DNA of 64,000 nucleotides from Campylobacter lanienae NCTC 13004 (GTDB lineage: Bacteria; Campylobacterota; Campylobacteria; Campylobacterales; Campylobacteraceae), in contig NZ_CP015578.1 in the NCBI RefSeq assembly GCF_002139935.1, positions 186,001 through 250,000 of the forward strand, read 5' to 3'. Under the pieces are notes generated by a model. It was not told the origin of the DNA. It searched no databases and worked only from the letters and a program-made list of their open reading frames with translations. This document shows, piece after piece, positions 8,873 through 18,800 of the stretch. The stretch's first letter is position 1. Every line of letters begins with the position of its first letter. A program made the translations under genes and the position numbers.

Positions 8873-9028
8873 ACAACAGCTATAAACCAAATCAACGAAG
8901 CTATAGTAAATGTCGATGGTCTAACTAGACAAAATAGACAGATCGCACAAGATAGCAATATAGTAGCAAATGAAGTTGATAGCATAGCTGAAGTCGTCGT
9001 CGCAGAAGTCAAAAAGAAAAAATTTTAA
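8873..9028 (+). pseudogene. orphaned C-terminal end of the chemoreceptor
   Basis: In the same frame as the chemoreceptor and directly after its TAA, this stretch reads TTAINQINEAIVNVDGLT and then QIAQDSNIVANEVDSIAEVV with a lysine-rich end and a TAA at 9026-9028. This is the normal carboxy-terminal helix of Campylobacter chemoreceptors. With a sense codon at 8870 the full protein would be 686 residues. No start codon with a ribosome site would express it alone. Confidence 0.85.
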
Positions 9029-9083
9029 TTTAAGTTATTTTTGATTTATTTATTTTTTGACTTCGTTTTTATTTTTTTTACTT

Positions 9084-9110
9084 CGCAGACTAGCAAAGCT
9101 AGTCTTTGCG
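9084..9110 (+). repeat. GC-richer hairpin downstream of chemoreceptor gene
   Basis: A perfect 7 bp stem (GACTAGC/GCTAGTC, 3 nt loop AAA, 9088-9104), extended by CGCA/TGCG across a 2 nt bulge. It is a strong candidate RNA hairpin in the 3' region of the chemoreceptor transcript. Confidence 0.6.
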
Positions 9111-9112
9111 AT

Positions 9113-9135
9113 AAACTTTAGAAAAGTTTCTTTTT
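9113..9135 (+). terminator. probable terminator of the chemoreceptor gene
   Basis: AAACTTT (9113-9119), loop AGA, AAAGTTT (9123-9129), then C and five T. A 7 bp stem followed by a T run fits an intrinsic terminator, though the stem is AT-rich. Confidence 0.5.
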
Positions 9136-9245
9136 AAGGGGGAAGGGGAGCGCTTTTTTGGCATCTGAGTAGCGTAACTGCAAAACGATGTAAATCATCG
9201 TTTGCGACGCTACGAAGGATAGCAACACCTTGACTTCCCCCTTAA
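9134..9245. repeat. nested palindromic element (12 bp outer arms, 45 nt inner hairpin)
   Basis: Outer arms TTAAGGGGGAAG (9134-9145) and CTTCCCCCTTAA (9234-9245) are exact reverse complements. Nested inside at 9169-9213 is a second structure: GTAGCGT/ACGCTAC enclosing GCAAAACGATG/CATCGTTTGC (one bulge) around a TAAAT loop. The element is richer in G and C than its surroundings and codes for nothing I can see. It lies in the 523 bp gene-free interval 9029-9551. It could be a repetitive extragenic palindrome, a MITE-like remnant or a structured RNA; copy number elsewhere in the genome is unknown. Confidence 0.65.
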
Positions 9246-9255
9246 CAACCCCTAA

Positions 9256-9264
9256 CCCCCCCCC
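9256..9264 (+). repeat. C9 homopolymer
   Basis: Nine consecutive C in a very AT-rich genome, in non-coding DNA 11 nt after the palindromic element. Such tracts mutate by slippage in Campylobacter, but no gene is near enough to be obviously switched by it. Confidence 0.7.
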
Positions 9265-9280
9265 TGTAAAAGCCTTTTAA

Positions 9281-9304
9281 GGTTAATTATTTCAAATTTT
9301 CGCC
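9281..9304 (+). repeat. 24 bp direct repeat, copy 1
   Basis: A 24 bp sequence starting GGTTAATTATT and ending AAATTTTCGCC, repeated at 9346-9369 with one mismatch (T for C at the 12th base). Both copies are in non-coding DNA between the chemoreceptor and the tautomerase genes. Confidence 0.7.
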
Positions 9305-9345
9305 ACAAATAACTATTTAAGGTTATTTGGCTATTACTCTAAATT

Positions 9346-9369
9346 GGTTAATTATTCCAAATTTTCGCC
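9346..9369 (+). repeat. 24 bp direct repeat, copy 2
   Basis: Second copy of the repeat at 9281-9304, offset by 65 bp. The spacing and lack of coding suggest a local duplication; no protein-binding role can be assigned. The rest of 9370-9510 is AT-rich with no recognisable feature. Confidence 0.7.
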
Positions 9370-9516
9370 GTCGTTTCATCTACAAGATAAAACGCCTATT
9401 GCGAAAATTTTGTGCTTCGCACAGATTTAATAATATTTTAAAACTATAATGAGTTTTAAAAGATGGTAACGCAATAACAAAATTTTGAATTTTAACTTTT
9501 GTTTTTTAAATTTAGA

Positions 9517-9522
9517 TATAAT
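9517..9522 (+). promoter_or_regulatory. -10 box of the tautomerase-bcp-queH operon
   Basis: A perfect TATAAT within AAATTTAGATATAATTT, 29 nt upstream of the tautomerase ATG and following T-rich DNA. It is the only good promoter in the interval. Confidence 0.65.
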
Positions 9523-9551
9523 TTCCCAAATTTTATTCACAAAGGAAAGAT

Positions 9552-9752
9552 ATGCCAATTATAAATATCAAACTAGCTGACCCTATGCCAAGTCGCCAAA
9601 AACTCGATGAAATCGCTGTGAAAATCACTGATATTATGGTAAATGATCTAGGCAAAAAGCCTGAGCGTGTGGTTATAAATTTTGATGAGATTAGAAGTGA
9701 TGCGACATATTTTGGTGGTAAATCTGTCCAAGCTATGAAAGAGGGCAAATAA
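9552..9752 (+). CDS. 4-oxalocrotonate tautomerase family protein
   Basis: A 66-residue protein of the small tautomerase family, which uses an amino-terminal proline exposed by removal of Met as general base: the sequence begins MPIINIKLADPMPSRQKL. The length and the motif PERVVINFDEI with a conserved arginine fit 4-oxalocrotonate tautomerase and the DmpI-like proteins of Helicobacter and Campylobacter. The physiological substrate in these bacteria is not known. AAAGGAAAGAT precedes the ATG. The stop overlaps the bcp start (TAATG), so the two are translationally coupled. Confidence 0.87.
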   Translation: MPIINIKLADPMPSRQKLDEIAVKITDIMVNDLGKKPERVVINFDEIRSDATYFGGKSVQAMKEGK

Positions 9753-10261
9753 TGGAGGCTAAAAATCCAAATTTCACCCAAGAGGATTTAGAGCGTAAAG
9801 TTACCTTAAAAGCCGGTGATAAAGCGCCTGAATTTGAGCTAGAAAATGCTGATGGGGTTAAAATTTCGCTTAAAGATTTTAAGGGTAAAAATGTGATTTT
9901 GTATTTTTATCCAAAGGATAATACGCCAGGCTGTACCACTGAAGCGTGTGAATTTAGCGCAAATTATGATGAGTTTATCGCTAATGATTGCGTTATTGTA
10001 GGTATAAGCCCTGATAGTCCTAAAAGCCACGCTGGATTTACCTTAAAACATAGCTTAAGGCATATTTTGCTTAGTGATATGGATAAAGAAGTGGCTAAGG
10101 CTTATGGAGTTTGGCAAGTTAGAAAAAACTATGGAAAAGAGTATTTAGGGATAGTTCGCACGACTTTTATAATAGATAAAGATGGGAAAATCTCAAAAGT
10201 TTATAAAAGTGTAAAAGCCGCTGGCCACGCTCTTAAAGTCTTAGATGAGCTTACAAAGTAG
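9752..10261 (+). CDS. bcp: thioredoxin-dependent peroxiredoxin (Bcp/PrxQ)
   Basis: A 169-residue peroxiredoxin that reduces hydrogen peroxide and organic hydroperoxides with electrons from thioredoxin. The motif YPKDNTPGCTTEACEF carries the peroxidatic Cys61 and a resolving Cys66 five residues later, the atypical 2-Cys arrangement of Bcp. The protein begins with about 17 residues before the usual LKAGDKAPEFEL start of the fold; no internal start codon suits better and the ATG overlaps the upstream stop. It sits between the tautomerase and queH (6 nt gap) in one operon. Confidence 0.93.
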   Translation: MEAKNPNFTQEDLERKVTLKAGDKAPEFELENADGVKISLKDFKGKNVILYFYPKDNTPGCTTEACEFSANYDEFIANDCVIVGISPDSPKSHAGFTLKHSLRHILLSDMDKEVAKAYGVWQVRKNYGKEYLGIVRTTFIIDKDGKISKVYKSVKAAGHALKVLDELTK

Positions 10262-10267
10262 GCGAAT

Positions 10268-11341
10268 TTGCTAGTTCATATATGTTGTAGCGTTGATAGC
10301 CACTATTTCATAGCTGAGCTTAAAAAACTCTATCCAAATGAGCGAATAATTGGCTATTTTTATGACCCAAATATCCATCCTTATAGCGAGTTTTTGCTAA
10401 GATTTCAAGATGTCAAAAGAAGCTCTAAAAAGCTTGGTGTAGAGGTGATTTGCGGTGAGTATGAGTATGAAGAGTGGTTAAAAGGCACTAAGGGGCTAGA
10501 AGATGAGCCTGAAAAGGGCAAAAGATGTGCGTATTGCTTTGATTTTCGTGTGGGAAATAGTGCCAAAGAGGCGATAAAATTAGGCTGTAAAAAGATTACT
10601 ACAACCCTATTAATGAGTCCTAAAAAAGATTTTAAGCAGTTAGAAAGTGCCTTAAATAATGCTATAAAAGGGACAAATTTAGAAGCTATCGCAGTGGATT
10701 TAAGAAAAAATGGTGGCACTCAAAAGCAGTTTGAGCTAGCAAAAAATGATAAGTTGTATCACCAAAATTATTGCGGTTGTATCTATGGACTAATCAAGCA
10801 GCGACATAATGAAACCGTGATTGATGAGCTGTGCGAGCCACTTGGCGCTCAAATTCAGCCAGGCTCGATAGGCTATAGATTAAAATTATATAAAAAAGTA
10901 AGAAAATTAGAAAAATCAAAGATTAAATTTGATTTAATAAGAGAGAAAATTTTAAATTATAGATTGAGATTTGGTAGTTTAAAGGCTGATAATATCGCTA
11001 TACCTAGCTATTTTTTATTTTATTCTCATTTTAGATTAAAAAGCTCTAAATTTAGCATTGAAAAAAGCTCTAATTTTGTCGCTATTAATAAAGATGATAT
11101 TAAGCTTATAAGTCTAGCTAAATTTAACAAACTTGGCAGATTTAAGTATAAAAATACATTAGAATTAATCTATAATCCGCCAAAATTAAACCAAGAGCTA
11201 AAAATACGCAAAAAGATCGTTAAATCCAAATTTGATATAAGCCCTATAATCGTAATAGATGAGATAAAAACAGCCAAATATACACTACAAGCTGATAGTG
11301 AGATATTTCCTGCAAGTATCGAGGCGATAAAGGTCAAATAG
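10268..11341 (+). CDS. queH: epoxyqueuosine reductase QueH
   Basis: A 357-residue member of the former DUF208 family, which reduces epoxyqueuosine to queuosine in the tRNA wobble position as a non-orthologous replacement of QueG. Metal and catalytic cysteines are visible: VHICCS (Cys6, Cys7), CAYC (Cys87, Cys90) and YCGC (Cys169, Cys171), fitting iron-sulfur and active-site pairs. The fold-defining part ends near residue 180; the remaining 175 Lys/Ile-rich residues form a carboxy-terminal extension of unknown role. The start is TTG at 10268, 6 nt after bcp. Confidence 0.88.
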   Translation: MLVHICCSVDSHYFIAELKKLYPNERIIGYFYDPNIHPYSEFLLRFQDVKRSSKKLGVEVICGEYEYEEWLKGTKGLEDEPEKGKRCAYCFDFRVGNSAKEAIKLGCKKITTTLLMSPKKDFKQLESALNNAIKGTNLEAIAVDLRKNGGTQKQFELAKNDKLYHQNYCGCIYGLIKQRHNETVIDELCEPLGAQIQPGSIGYRLKLYKKVRKLEKSKIKFDLIREKILNYRLRFGSLKADNIAIPSYFLFYSHFRLKSSKFSIEKSSNFVAINKDDIKLISLAKFNKLGRFKYKNTLELIYNPPKLNQELKIRKKIVKSKFDISPIIVIDEIKTAKYTLQADSEIFPASIEAIKVK

Positions 11342-11408
11342 TAATTCTAAATTTGGCTAAATTTTGATATTTTTTATAAAATTAAACTAATATTTGGCTA
11401 AATTTAGA

Positions 11409-11414
11409 TACAAT
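11409..11414 (+). promoter_or_regulatory. -10 box of fabZ promoter
   Basis: TACAAT within AAATTTAGATACAAT, 27 nt upstream of the chosen fabZ ATG. It would lie inside the gene if the earlier TTG at 11394 were the start, which supports the ATG at 11442. Confidence 0.5.
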
Positions 11415-11441
11415 CTAGCACTTTGTATTCAGAGGTTTTTT

Positions 11442-11888
11442 ATGATAGATGTAGTTGAAATCCAAAAAATATTACCACATAGATATCCATTTTTGCTTAT
11501 TGATAGAGTGGTGGAGTTAGAGCCAAATAAGCATATTAAAGGGTATAAGAATGTTACGATTGCCGAGCAGGTTTTTCAAGGGCATTTCCCAGGGCATCCG
11601 ATATATCCGGGCGTTATGATTATCGAGGGTATGGCTCAAGCTGGCGGGATACTAGCATTTAAGAGTATAGCCGAAAAAGAGCAGATCAACGCAGAAGATA
11701 AGGTTGTTTATTTTATGAGTATTGATGGGGCTAAATTTAGATCCCCAGTCCGCCCGGGCGATAGATTGGAGTATAGATTAGAGGTTTTAAAGCATAGGGG
11801 CAATATATGGGTTTTAGGCGGTCAAGCTTATGTAGATGATACGCTAGTAGCTGAGGCCGAGCTAAAAGCGATGATAGTAGATAAATAA
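11442..11888 (+). CDS. fabZ: 3-hydroxyacyl-[acyl-carrier-protein] dehydratase FabZ
   Basis: A 148-residue hot-dog-fold dehydratase that removes water from 3-hydroxyacyl-ACP in fatty acid elongation. The hallmark [21 protein letters not shown] region spans about residues 46-66, with the catalytic histidine in GHFPGHP and glutamate in MIIEGMAQ. The opening [17 protein letters not shown] is standard. The frame extends upstream to a TTG at 11394, but ATG 11442 gives the family's normal start, has AGAGG before it and follows the promoter. The lpxA start lies 13 nt downstream, a common pairing. Confidence 0.95.
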   Translation: MIDVVEIQKILPHRYPFLLIDRVVELEPNKHIKGYKNVTIAEQVFQGHFPGHPIYPGVMIIEGMAQAGGILAFKSIAEKEQINAEDKVVYFMSIDGAKFRSPVRPGDRLEYRLEVLKHRGNIWVLGGQAYVDDTLVAEAELKAMIVDK

Positions 11889-11901
11889 TTACGAGCAAAA
11901 T

Positions 11902-12687
11902 ATGCAGATTCATAGTACAGCAGTTGTTGAAGATGGTGCTATTTTAGGCGATGGGTGTGTTATCGAGCCTTATGCTTTTGTGAGTTCAAAGGCAGTTTTA
12001 GGTGATAATGTCATCATTAAACAAGGCGCTAGAATTATTGGAGATACGCACATTGGCAAAGGTGGCAAAATTTATAGCTATGCAATTGTAGGCGATATCC
12101 CGCAAGATATCAGCCACTCTATAGAAGATACCGGCGGGGTTAGAATCGGTGATAATGTTACTATTAGAGAATTTGCTACCATAAACTCAGGCACCAAAAA
12201 AGGCGATGGATACACTAATATTGGTGATAATAATTTTATAATGGCATATACTCATATAGCTCATGATTGTCGCTTGGGTGATGGGATTATCTTGGCTAAT
12301 GGCGTGACTTTGGCTGGGCATGTTGTTATAGATGATTATGCGGTGATTGGCGGGCTTACACCGGTTCATCAATTTGTCCATATCGGTGAGAGTTGTATGA
12401 TAGCTGGAGCTTCTGCCTTATCTCAAGATATAGTGCCGTTTTGTTTAGCTGAAGGCAATAGGGCTTATATAAGAAGTTTAAATTTAGTTGGAATTAGAAG
12501 AAGATTTGATAAAGATATTGTAGAGCAGATCAATAAAGCTTATAAATTTCTATTTAGAAGTGGTGGTGGATTAAAGGATAGAGCTTTAGAGCTTTTGGAT
12601 CAAAATCCTACCTTAGAGGCTAGAAAAATGTGCGAATTTATCATAAATACAAAAAGGGGAATACCGCTTGATAAGGGGAGAGATTAA
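11902..12687 (+). CDS. lpxA: UDP-N-acetylglucosamine acyltransferase
   Basis: A 261-residue acyltransferase catalysing the first step of lipid A synthesis, moving a 3-hydroxyacyl chain from ACP to UDP-GlcNAc (or the 2,3-diamino analogue in some Campylobacter). The first two thirds are hexapeptide repeats of a left-handed beta-helix (for example [30 protein letters not shown]); the active-site histidine should be in AYTHIAHDC. The helical tail contains NLVGIRRRF. It sits between fabZ and clpX, whose start overlaps its stop by one base. Confidence 0.95.
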   Translation: MQIHSTAVVEDGAILGDGCVIEPYAFVSSKAVLGDNVIIKQGARIIGDTHIGKGGKIYSYAIVGDIPQDISHSIEDTGGVRIGDNVTIREFATINSGTKKGDGYTNIGDNNFIMAYTHIAHDCRLGDGIILANGVTLAGHVVIDDYAVIGGLTPVHQFVHIGESCMIAGASALSQDIVPFCLAEGNRAYIRSLNLVGIRRRFDKDIVEQINKAYKFLFRSGGGLKDRALELLDQNPTLEARKMCEFIINTKRGIPLDKGRD

Positions 12688-13901
12688 TGGCTAGAAAGTG
12701 TAGTTTTTGCGGTGAGAGTGAAGCAGATGATAGAAAACTTTTAGCTAATGAGAGTGATAGCTCATTTATATGTGAATTTTGCGTAGATGCTGCATATAAC
12801 GCAGTTCATGGAGAAGAGATAGGGCAAAGGGCTAGCTTAAACGCAAATTACAAAGATATAACACCAAAAATTTTAAAAGGCGTTTTGGATGATTATGTAA
12901 TCGGTCAAGAGAGAGCCAAAAAGGTATTTAGCGTAGGCGTGTATAATCATTATAAAAGAATATTTAAACAACATAGCATTGACGATGATACTGAAATTTC
13001 AAAATCAAATATCTTATTAATTGGCCCTACTGGAAGCGGTAAGACTCTAATGGCACAGACTTTGGCTAGATTTTTAGATGTTCCTATAGCTATTTGTGAT
13101 GCTACAAGCTTGACTGAAGCTGGATATGTAGGCGAAGATGTAGAAAATATCCTTACAAAGCTATTAAACGCAGCGGGTGGCGATGTGGAGAGAGCGCAGC
13201 AAGGGATTGTCTTTGTTGATGAGATTGATAAGATTGCTAGAATGGGTGAAAATAGATCGATTACTCGCGATGTAAGTGGCGAGGGCGTCCAACAAGCACT
13301 GCTCAAAATCATTGAAGGAAGCGTGGTAAATATCCCACCAAAAGGCGGTAGAAAGCACCCAAATCAAGATTTTATCCAGATTGATACTACAAATATTTTG
13401 TTTGTTTGTGGTGGGGCTTTTGATGGGTTAAAAGATATTATTGAGCGTAGGCTTGGCAAAAATGTCTTAGGATTTAACCAAGAAAAAAGAGGCAAAAATG
13501 AAAAATCAAATTTATTAAGCCTTGTAGAGCCTGATGATTTGGTGCATTTTGGATTAATTCCTGAGTTGATTGGTAGATTACATGCTATTACGACTTTAAA
13601 TGAGATTACAATTGATGATATGGTAAATATCTTAACTCAGCCTAAAAACGCTCTTTTAAAGCAGTATGAAAAGCTATTTGCGATTGATGGGGCAAGGCTT
13701 AAATTTGAAGATGAAGCTATAAAAGAAGTGGCAAATCAAGCCATCAAGAGAAAAACTGGCGCTAGGGGTTTAAGAAGCATAATGGAAGATGTGATGATAG
13801 ATATTATGTATGATCTTCCAGAGTTAAATGGCTATGATGTGATAATATCAAAAAGCGTAATCGATGGTGAAGCAAAACCATTATTAATGAAAGCTAAGTA
13901 A
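12687..13901 (+). CDS. clpX: ATP-dependent Clp protease ATPase subunit ClpX
   Basis: A 404-residue AAA+ unfoldase feeding proteins to ClpP. The zinc-binding domain is at the amino terminus ([11 protein letters not shown] and [10 protein letters not shown]). Walker A is GPTGSGKT (about 113-120), Walker [12 protein letters not shown], sensor 2 is [11 protein letters not shown]. The loop that contacts ClpP reads LGF ([10 protein letters not shown]) where E. coli has IGF. The start overlaps lpxA (TAATGG). mreB begins 9 nt downstream, so cell-envelope and proteostasis genes share a transcript. Confidence 0.97.
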   Translation: MARKCSFCGESEADDRKLLANESDSSFICEFCVDAAYNAVHGEEIGQRASLNANYKDITPKILKGVLDDYVIGQERAKKVFSVGVYNHYKRIFKQHSIDDDTEISKSNILLIGPTGSGKTLMAQTLARFLDVPIAICDATSLTEAGYVGEDVENILTKLLNAAGGDVERAQQGIVFVDEIDKIARMGENRSITRDVSGEGVQQALLKIIEGSVVNIPPKGGRKHPNQDFIQIDTTNILFVCGGAFDGLKDIIERRLGKNVLGFNQEKRGKNEKSNLLSLVEPDDLVHFGLIPELIGRLHAITTLNEITIDDMVNILTQPKNALLKQYEKLFAIDGARLKFEDEAIKEVANQAIKRKTGARGLRSIMEDVMIDIMYDLPELNGYDVIISKSVIDGEAKPLLMKAK

Positions 13902-13910
13902 AGGAGATAT

Positions 13911-14945
13911 ATGATTTTAGATCAATTAGTAGGGTTGTTTTCTAGTGATATGGGTATTGATCTAGGCACGGCAAATACTTTGGTATTGGTAAAAGATAAA
14001 GGCATTGTGATAAATGAACCAAGCGTTGTAGCTGTCCAAAGAGAGAAGTATGGCAAACAAAAGATATTAGCCGTTGGGCATGATGCTAAAGAGATGGTCG
14101 GTAAAACGCCTGGCGATATAGAGGCTATCCGCCCTATGAGAGATGGGGTTATCGCTGATTTTGATATGACTGAAAAGATGATTAGACACTTTATAGAAAA
14201 AACTCATAGAAGAAAGACATTTTTACGCCCTAGAATCATTATCTCAGTCCCATATGGCTTAACTCAAGTTGAGAGAAAAGCTGTAAGAGAGAGCGCACTA
14301 TCAGCTGGTGCTAGAGAGGTGTTTTTGATAGAAGAGCCGATGGCCGCAGCCATCGGGGCAAATTTACCAATCCGTGAGCCACAAGGTAGCTTGGTTGTAG
14401 ATATCGGTGGCGGTACTACTGAAATTGGCGTTGTATCTTTGGGCGGATTAGTGATATCTAAAAGCATTAGAACGGCTGGGGATAAGCTAGATGCGAGCAT
14501 TGTGAATTATGTAAAAGAGAAGTATAATTTGCTAATTGGTGAGAGAAATGGTGAAGAGATCAAGATCAAAATTGGCTCGGCGATGCAACTACCAAAAGAG
14601 CTATCCATGGTTGTCAAAGGTAGAGACCAAGTGAGCGGATTGTTAAGCCGTATAGAGCTTACTAGTGAAGATATTAGAGAGGCGATGAGAGAGCCTTTAA
14701 AAGAGATTGCTGATGCTTTAAAAACTGTTTTAGAAAATATGCCGCCTGATTTAGCTGGTGATATCGTAGAGCGTGGAGTTGTATTAACTGGTGGTGGAGC
14801 GTTGATTAGGGGATTAGATAAATATCTTGCTGATATTGTCAAATTGCCTGTTTATGTAGCTGATGAACCACTTCTTGCGGTGGCTAGAGGCACTGGAAAA
14901 GCTTTAGAAGAGATAGGTCTATTACAACAATTAATAAATGAATAA
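13911..14945 (+). CDS. mreB: rod shape-determining protein MreB
   Basis: A 344-residue bacterial actin that polymerises on the inner membrane and directs sidewall synthesis. Actin-fold nucleotide motifs are visible: DLGTANTLV (phosphate 1), [14 protein letters not shown] (phosphate 2) and [15 protein letters not shown] (adenosine). The length is typical. AAAGGAGATAT precedes the ATG. mreC overlaps its stop by 8 nt; mreD, mrdA and rodA are not adjacent. Confidence 0.96.
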   Translation: MILDQLVGLFSSDMGIDLGTANTLVLVKDKGIVINEPSVVAVQREKYGKQKILAVGHDAKEMVGKTPGDIEAIRPMRDGVIADFDMTEKMIRHFIEKTHRRKTFLRPRIIISVPYGLTQVERKAVRESALSAGAREVFLIEEPMAAAIGANLPIREPQGSLVVDIGGGTTEIGVVSLGGLVISKSIRTAGDKLDASIVNYVKEKYNLLIGERNGEEIKIKIGSAMQLPKELSMVVKGRDQVSGLLSRIELTSEDIREAMREPLKEIADALKTVLENMPPDLAGDIVERGVVLTGGGALIRGLDKYLADIVKLPVYVADEPLLAVARGTGKALEEIGLLQQLINE

Positions 14946-15684
14946 AATCAAATTTATCTTAATAATTATCTGCTTAGGTTTTATATCTTTTTACCTAAGC
15001 GATTACGCTAGAAGCGTAGTGATAAATAGCACAAATTTTGTTTTATCACTATATCAAGATACAAGGGATTTTATCGCCCAGACTATAGAAGAGCACTTCA
15101 ATCAAGCTGATGAGATAAAAGCCCTTAGAGAGCAAAATGCCGAGTTAGAGCACTCTGCGACCTTGCTCTCGGCCTTTGCTTATAAGCTAGACGCCTTGCT
15201 AAGTGAGCAAAACTCAACTAGATTTAACCCTGATGTGAAGCTTGTTAGGGCGCTTTCATATATGAATATTGGCGATCATGATAAAATTTGGATAGATTTT
15301 GATGAATTTGACGAAGATAGAATTTATGGCCTAATATCGCAAGGCAAAACTGCAGGCATCGTAGTAAATAAAGATGGAAATCCACTAGCTCTACTTCAAA
15401 CTGATCCAAAATCCACATTTTCTGTAAGTATCGGAGAGGAGCATATAGCCGGTATCGCTATGGGAAATGGTAGTGGCATTACGATTAAATTTATCGCTCA
15501 ATGGCTAAATCCAAAAGTAGGCGATGAGGTCTATACTAGCGGACTTGATGGGATATTTTTTGGTGGGGTGCCAGTTGGTAAAATCAGCAAAGTATATGAA
15601 GAGGAGCTTTATAAAAGTGCCATTGTAGAAACTGATCTAAAAATTCAAGTCCCAAGCTATCTATATATAATAACAAATCAATAA
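14938..15684 (+). CDS. mreC: rod shape-determining protein MreC
   Basis: A 248-residue bitopic protein linking MreB to the periplasmic cell-wall machinery. It has one membrane segment (about 4-24, [17 protein letters not shown]), a coiled coil (about 60-85, [19 protein letters not shown]) and a beta-rich periplasmic domain with [17 protein letters not shown] and [20 protein letters not shown], the usual MreC pattern. It overlaps mreB by 8 nt. Confidence 0.9.
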   Translation: MNKIKFILIIICLGFISFYLSDYARSVVINSTNFVLSLYQDTRDFIAQTIEEHFNQADEIKALREQNAELEHSATLLSAFAYKLDALLSEQNSTRFNPDVKLVRALSYMNIGDHDKIWIDFDEFDEDRIYGLISQGKTAGIVVNKDGNPLALLQTDPKSTFSVSIGEEHIAGIAMGNGSGITIKFIAQWLNPKVGDEVYTSGLDGIFFGGVPVGKISKVYEEELYKSAIVETDLKIQVPSYLYIITNQ

Positions 15685-15750
15685 CATTTAAATTTCTTTT
15701 AAATTGAATTAAATTCTTAAATTTTGCCCATTTTTATGCTATTTTTTATC

Positions 15751-15766
15751 TATAATTAAATATAAT
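15751..15766 (+). promoter_or_regulatory. tandem -10 boxes upstream of carB
   Basis: Two perfect TATAAT hexamers (15751-15756 and 15761-15766) lie 10 nt apart in AT-rich DNA between mreC and carB, 75-90 nt upstream of the carB ATG. Either could start the carB transcript. Confidence 0.45.
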
Positions 15767-15840
15767 TACACTCAAATTTAACAAAATCCAACTAAGCTTT
15801 TACACGCCTTAAAATGCGAACAAAATAAGAGAGGTATAGT

Positions 15841-18800
15841 ATGCCAAAAAGAGAAGATATCAAGACAATTTTATTAATAGGAAGCGGGCCTATTATTATC
15901 GGTCAAGCTTGTGAGTTTGATTATAGCGGGACTCAAGCTGCTAAGACTTTAAAAGAGTTAGGATATAGAGTTGTGCTTATTAACTCCAATCCAGCTACCA
16001 TAATGACAGATCCTGATTTTGCTGATGCAACCTACATAGAGCCTATAACCAAAGAGAGCATAAGTCGCATTATACAAAAAGAGAGCGTGGATGCGATTTT
16101 GCCTACTATGGGTGGTCAAGTGGCGTTAAATGTCGCAATGGAGCTTTATGAAAATAATATGCTTGGCAATGTCAAATTCCTAGGTGCGAATCCTGAAGCT
16201 ATCAAAAAAGGCGAAGATAGGGTGGCATTTAAAGAAGCTATGATTAAGATCGGTATGGACTTGCCAAAATCTATGTATGCTTATAATATGCAAGAGGCCT
16301 TAAATGCTGCTAATGAGATAGGATTTCCGCTGATAATAAGAGCTAGTTATACCTTAGGTGGTGCCGGTAGTGGCGTGGCGTATAATATCGATGAGTTTAG
16401 GGATATTGCTGAGAGTGGGATCGAGGCTAGCCCTATAAATGAAATTTTAATCGAAGAGAGCCTATTAGGATGGAAAGAGTATGAGATGGAGGTTATCAGA
16501 GACAGAGCTGATAACTGCATAATTGTCTGCTCAATCGAGAATTTCGATCCGATGGGAGTACATACAGGAGATAGTATAACCATAGCCCCAGCCCTTACTC
16601 TAACTGATAAAGAGTATCAATATATGAGAGATGCCAGCTTTAAAATCTTGCGTGAGATAGGCGTGGATACAGGTGGGAGCAATGTCCAGTTCGCTATAAA
16701 TCCTAAAAATGGTAGAATGACTGTAATCGAGATGAATCCACGAGTTAGTAGAAGCTCAGCATTAGCTAGTAAGGCCACAGGATATCCGATAGCCAAGGTC
16801 GCTACAATGCTTGCTGTGGGCTTTACTCTTGATGAGATCAAAAATGATATCACGGGCACACCAGCGAGTTTTGAGCCTGTAATTGACTATATCGTAACTA
16901 AAATTCCACGCTTTACATTTGAGAAATTCCCAGGCTCAAATCCATATCTAGGCACTGCGATGAAGAGTGTGGGCGAGGTAATGGCAATTGGCAGAAGCTT
17001 TAAAGAGAGCGTCCAAAAGGCTCTTTGTAGCTTAGAAAAAGATTATAGCGGATTTAATCACTTAAGTTTAAGCGATGATGAGTTGGTATTTGGCCTTAGA
17101 AACGCTCACGAAAATCGAATTTTATATATCGCTCAAGCTTTTAGAAATGGCAAAAGCGTAGAAGAAGTTTATGAATTAACCAAAATTGATAGATGGTTTT
17201 TAACTCAAATTTATGAGATAATTGAATTTGAAAACCTAATTGATATGGATATTTTAAATGATAAAGAGCTATTAAGAAAGGCTAAAACTTGGGGCTTTAG
17301 TGATAAAATGATAGCGTATTTAATCAACTATAAAGACAATTTAGAGCTAAGCCAAAATGATATATATTATGCTAGAATGCGTCATAAAATCGCCTTAGAA
17401 TATAGCGAGGTTGATACTTGTGCTGGTGAGTTTTTAGCCCTTACGCCATATCTATATAGCAGCACAAATATAACCCCAAATTTACCAAATCTACCTTTAA
17501 ATAGCAACAACAAAAAAGTCTTGATAATAGGTGGTGGGCCTAATCGTATAGGTCAAGGGATTGAGTTTGATTATTGTTGTGTGCATGCGAGTTATGCTCT
17601 AAGGGATTTAGGTATCACGACTATAATGTATAATTGCAATCCAGAAACCGTCTCAACTGATTATGATACTAGTGATATTTTGTATTTTGAGCCGATCGAT
17701 TTTGAGCATTTAAGAGCGGTTATAGAACGAGAAAATCCAGATGGGGTTATCGTCCATTTTGGTGGTCAAACCCCACTTAAATTCTCTAAGCGACTATCAA
17801 TGATTGGGGCAAAAATCATAGGAACAACCGCTAGAGTAATCGATATAGCCGAAGATAGAAAGAAATTTAGCGAATTTATAAGATCCATTGCCGTAGCTCA
17901 ACCTGATAATGATACAGCCACTAGCGAGTCTGAAGCCTTAGAAAAGGCGGGTAAAATCGGTTATCCAGTCTTGGTGCGTCCTAGCTATGTTTTAGGTGGT
18001 AGAGCTATGAGAAGAGTCCATAGCGAAAGTGAGCTAAAAGAGTATATGAGCGAAGCAGTGAAAGTGAGCAACAACTCTCCAGTTCTTTTAGATAAATTCC
18101 TCCAAGATGCCACTGAGCTTGATGTAGATGCTATTAGCGATGGCAAAGATGTCTATATCGGTGCGATTATGGAGCATATAGAAGAGGCTGGAATTCATAG
18201 TGGCGATAGCGCTAGCATACTTCCACCGCAAAACTTAAGCCAAGATATCATAGATCAAGTAGAAAAATGCACCAAAGATATCGCTTTAAAGCTTGGTGTT
18301 ATAGGGCTTATGAATATTCAATTTGCTGTGTATGATAATAAACTTTATATCATTGAGGTTAATCCAAGGGCTAGTCGCACGGTGCCTTTTGTCAGTAAAG
18401 CTACAGGCTTGCCAATGGCCAAGGTGGCAACACGCGTAATGTGGCAAGGCAATTTAAAAGAGGCGCTTGAGTTTTATGATCAATTTAAAGTAGTTAAATT
18501 TGATGGCGAAATTTATAAGCCTAGTTTAAATGGCGTAGTATGCGTGAAAGAGAGCGTGTTCCCATTTAATAAATTAAGTGGAGCTGATCTAATCTTAGGG
18601 CCAGAGATGAAAAGCACTGGTGAGGTTATGGGTATTAGTGATAGTTTTGAAAAGAGCTTTGTTAAATCACAAATTGCAGCTAAAAATAACTTGCCAAGTG
18701 GTGGTACTGTCTTTATCAGTTTAGCTGATGCAGATAAGAACCGCGGTATTGAACTGGCTAAGAAATTTGAAAATTTAGGTTTTGAGATTGTAGCAACTGG

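Noticed and set aside
9029-9551. Insertion sequence or gene in the 523 bp gap
   Set aside because: No open frame of useful length, no transposase remnant and no target-site duplication could be seen; only hairpins, repeats and a promoter.
11394-11441. Upstream extension of fabZ to a TTG start
   Set aside because: The extra 16 codons are not family-like and contain the probable -10 box; ATG 11442 has a ribosome site.
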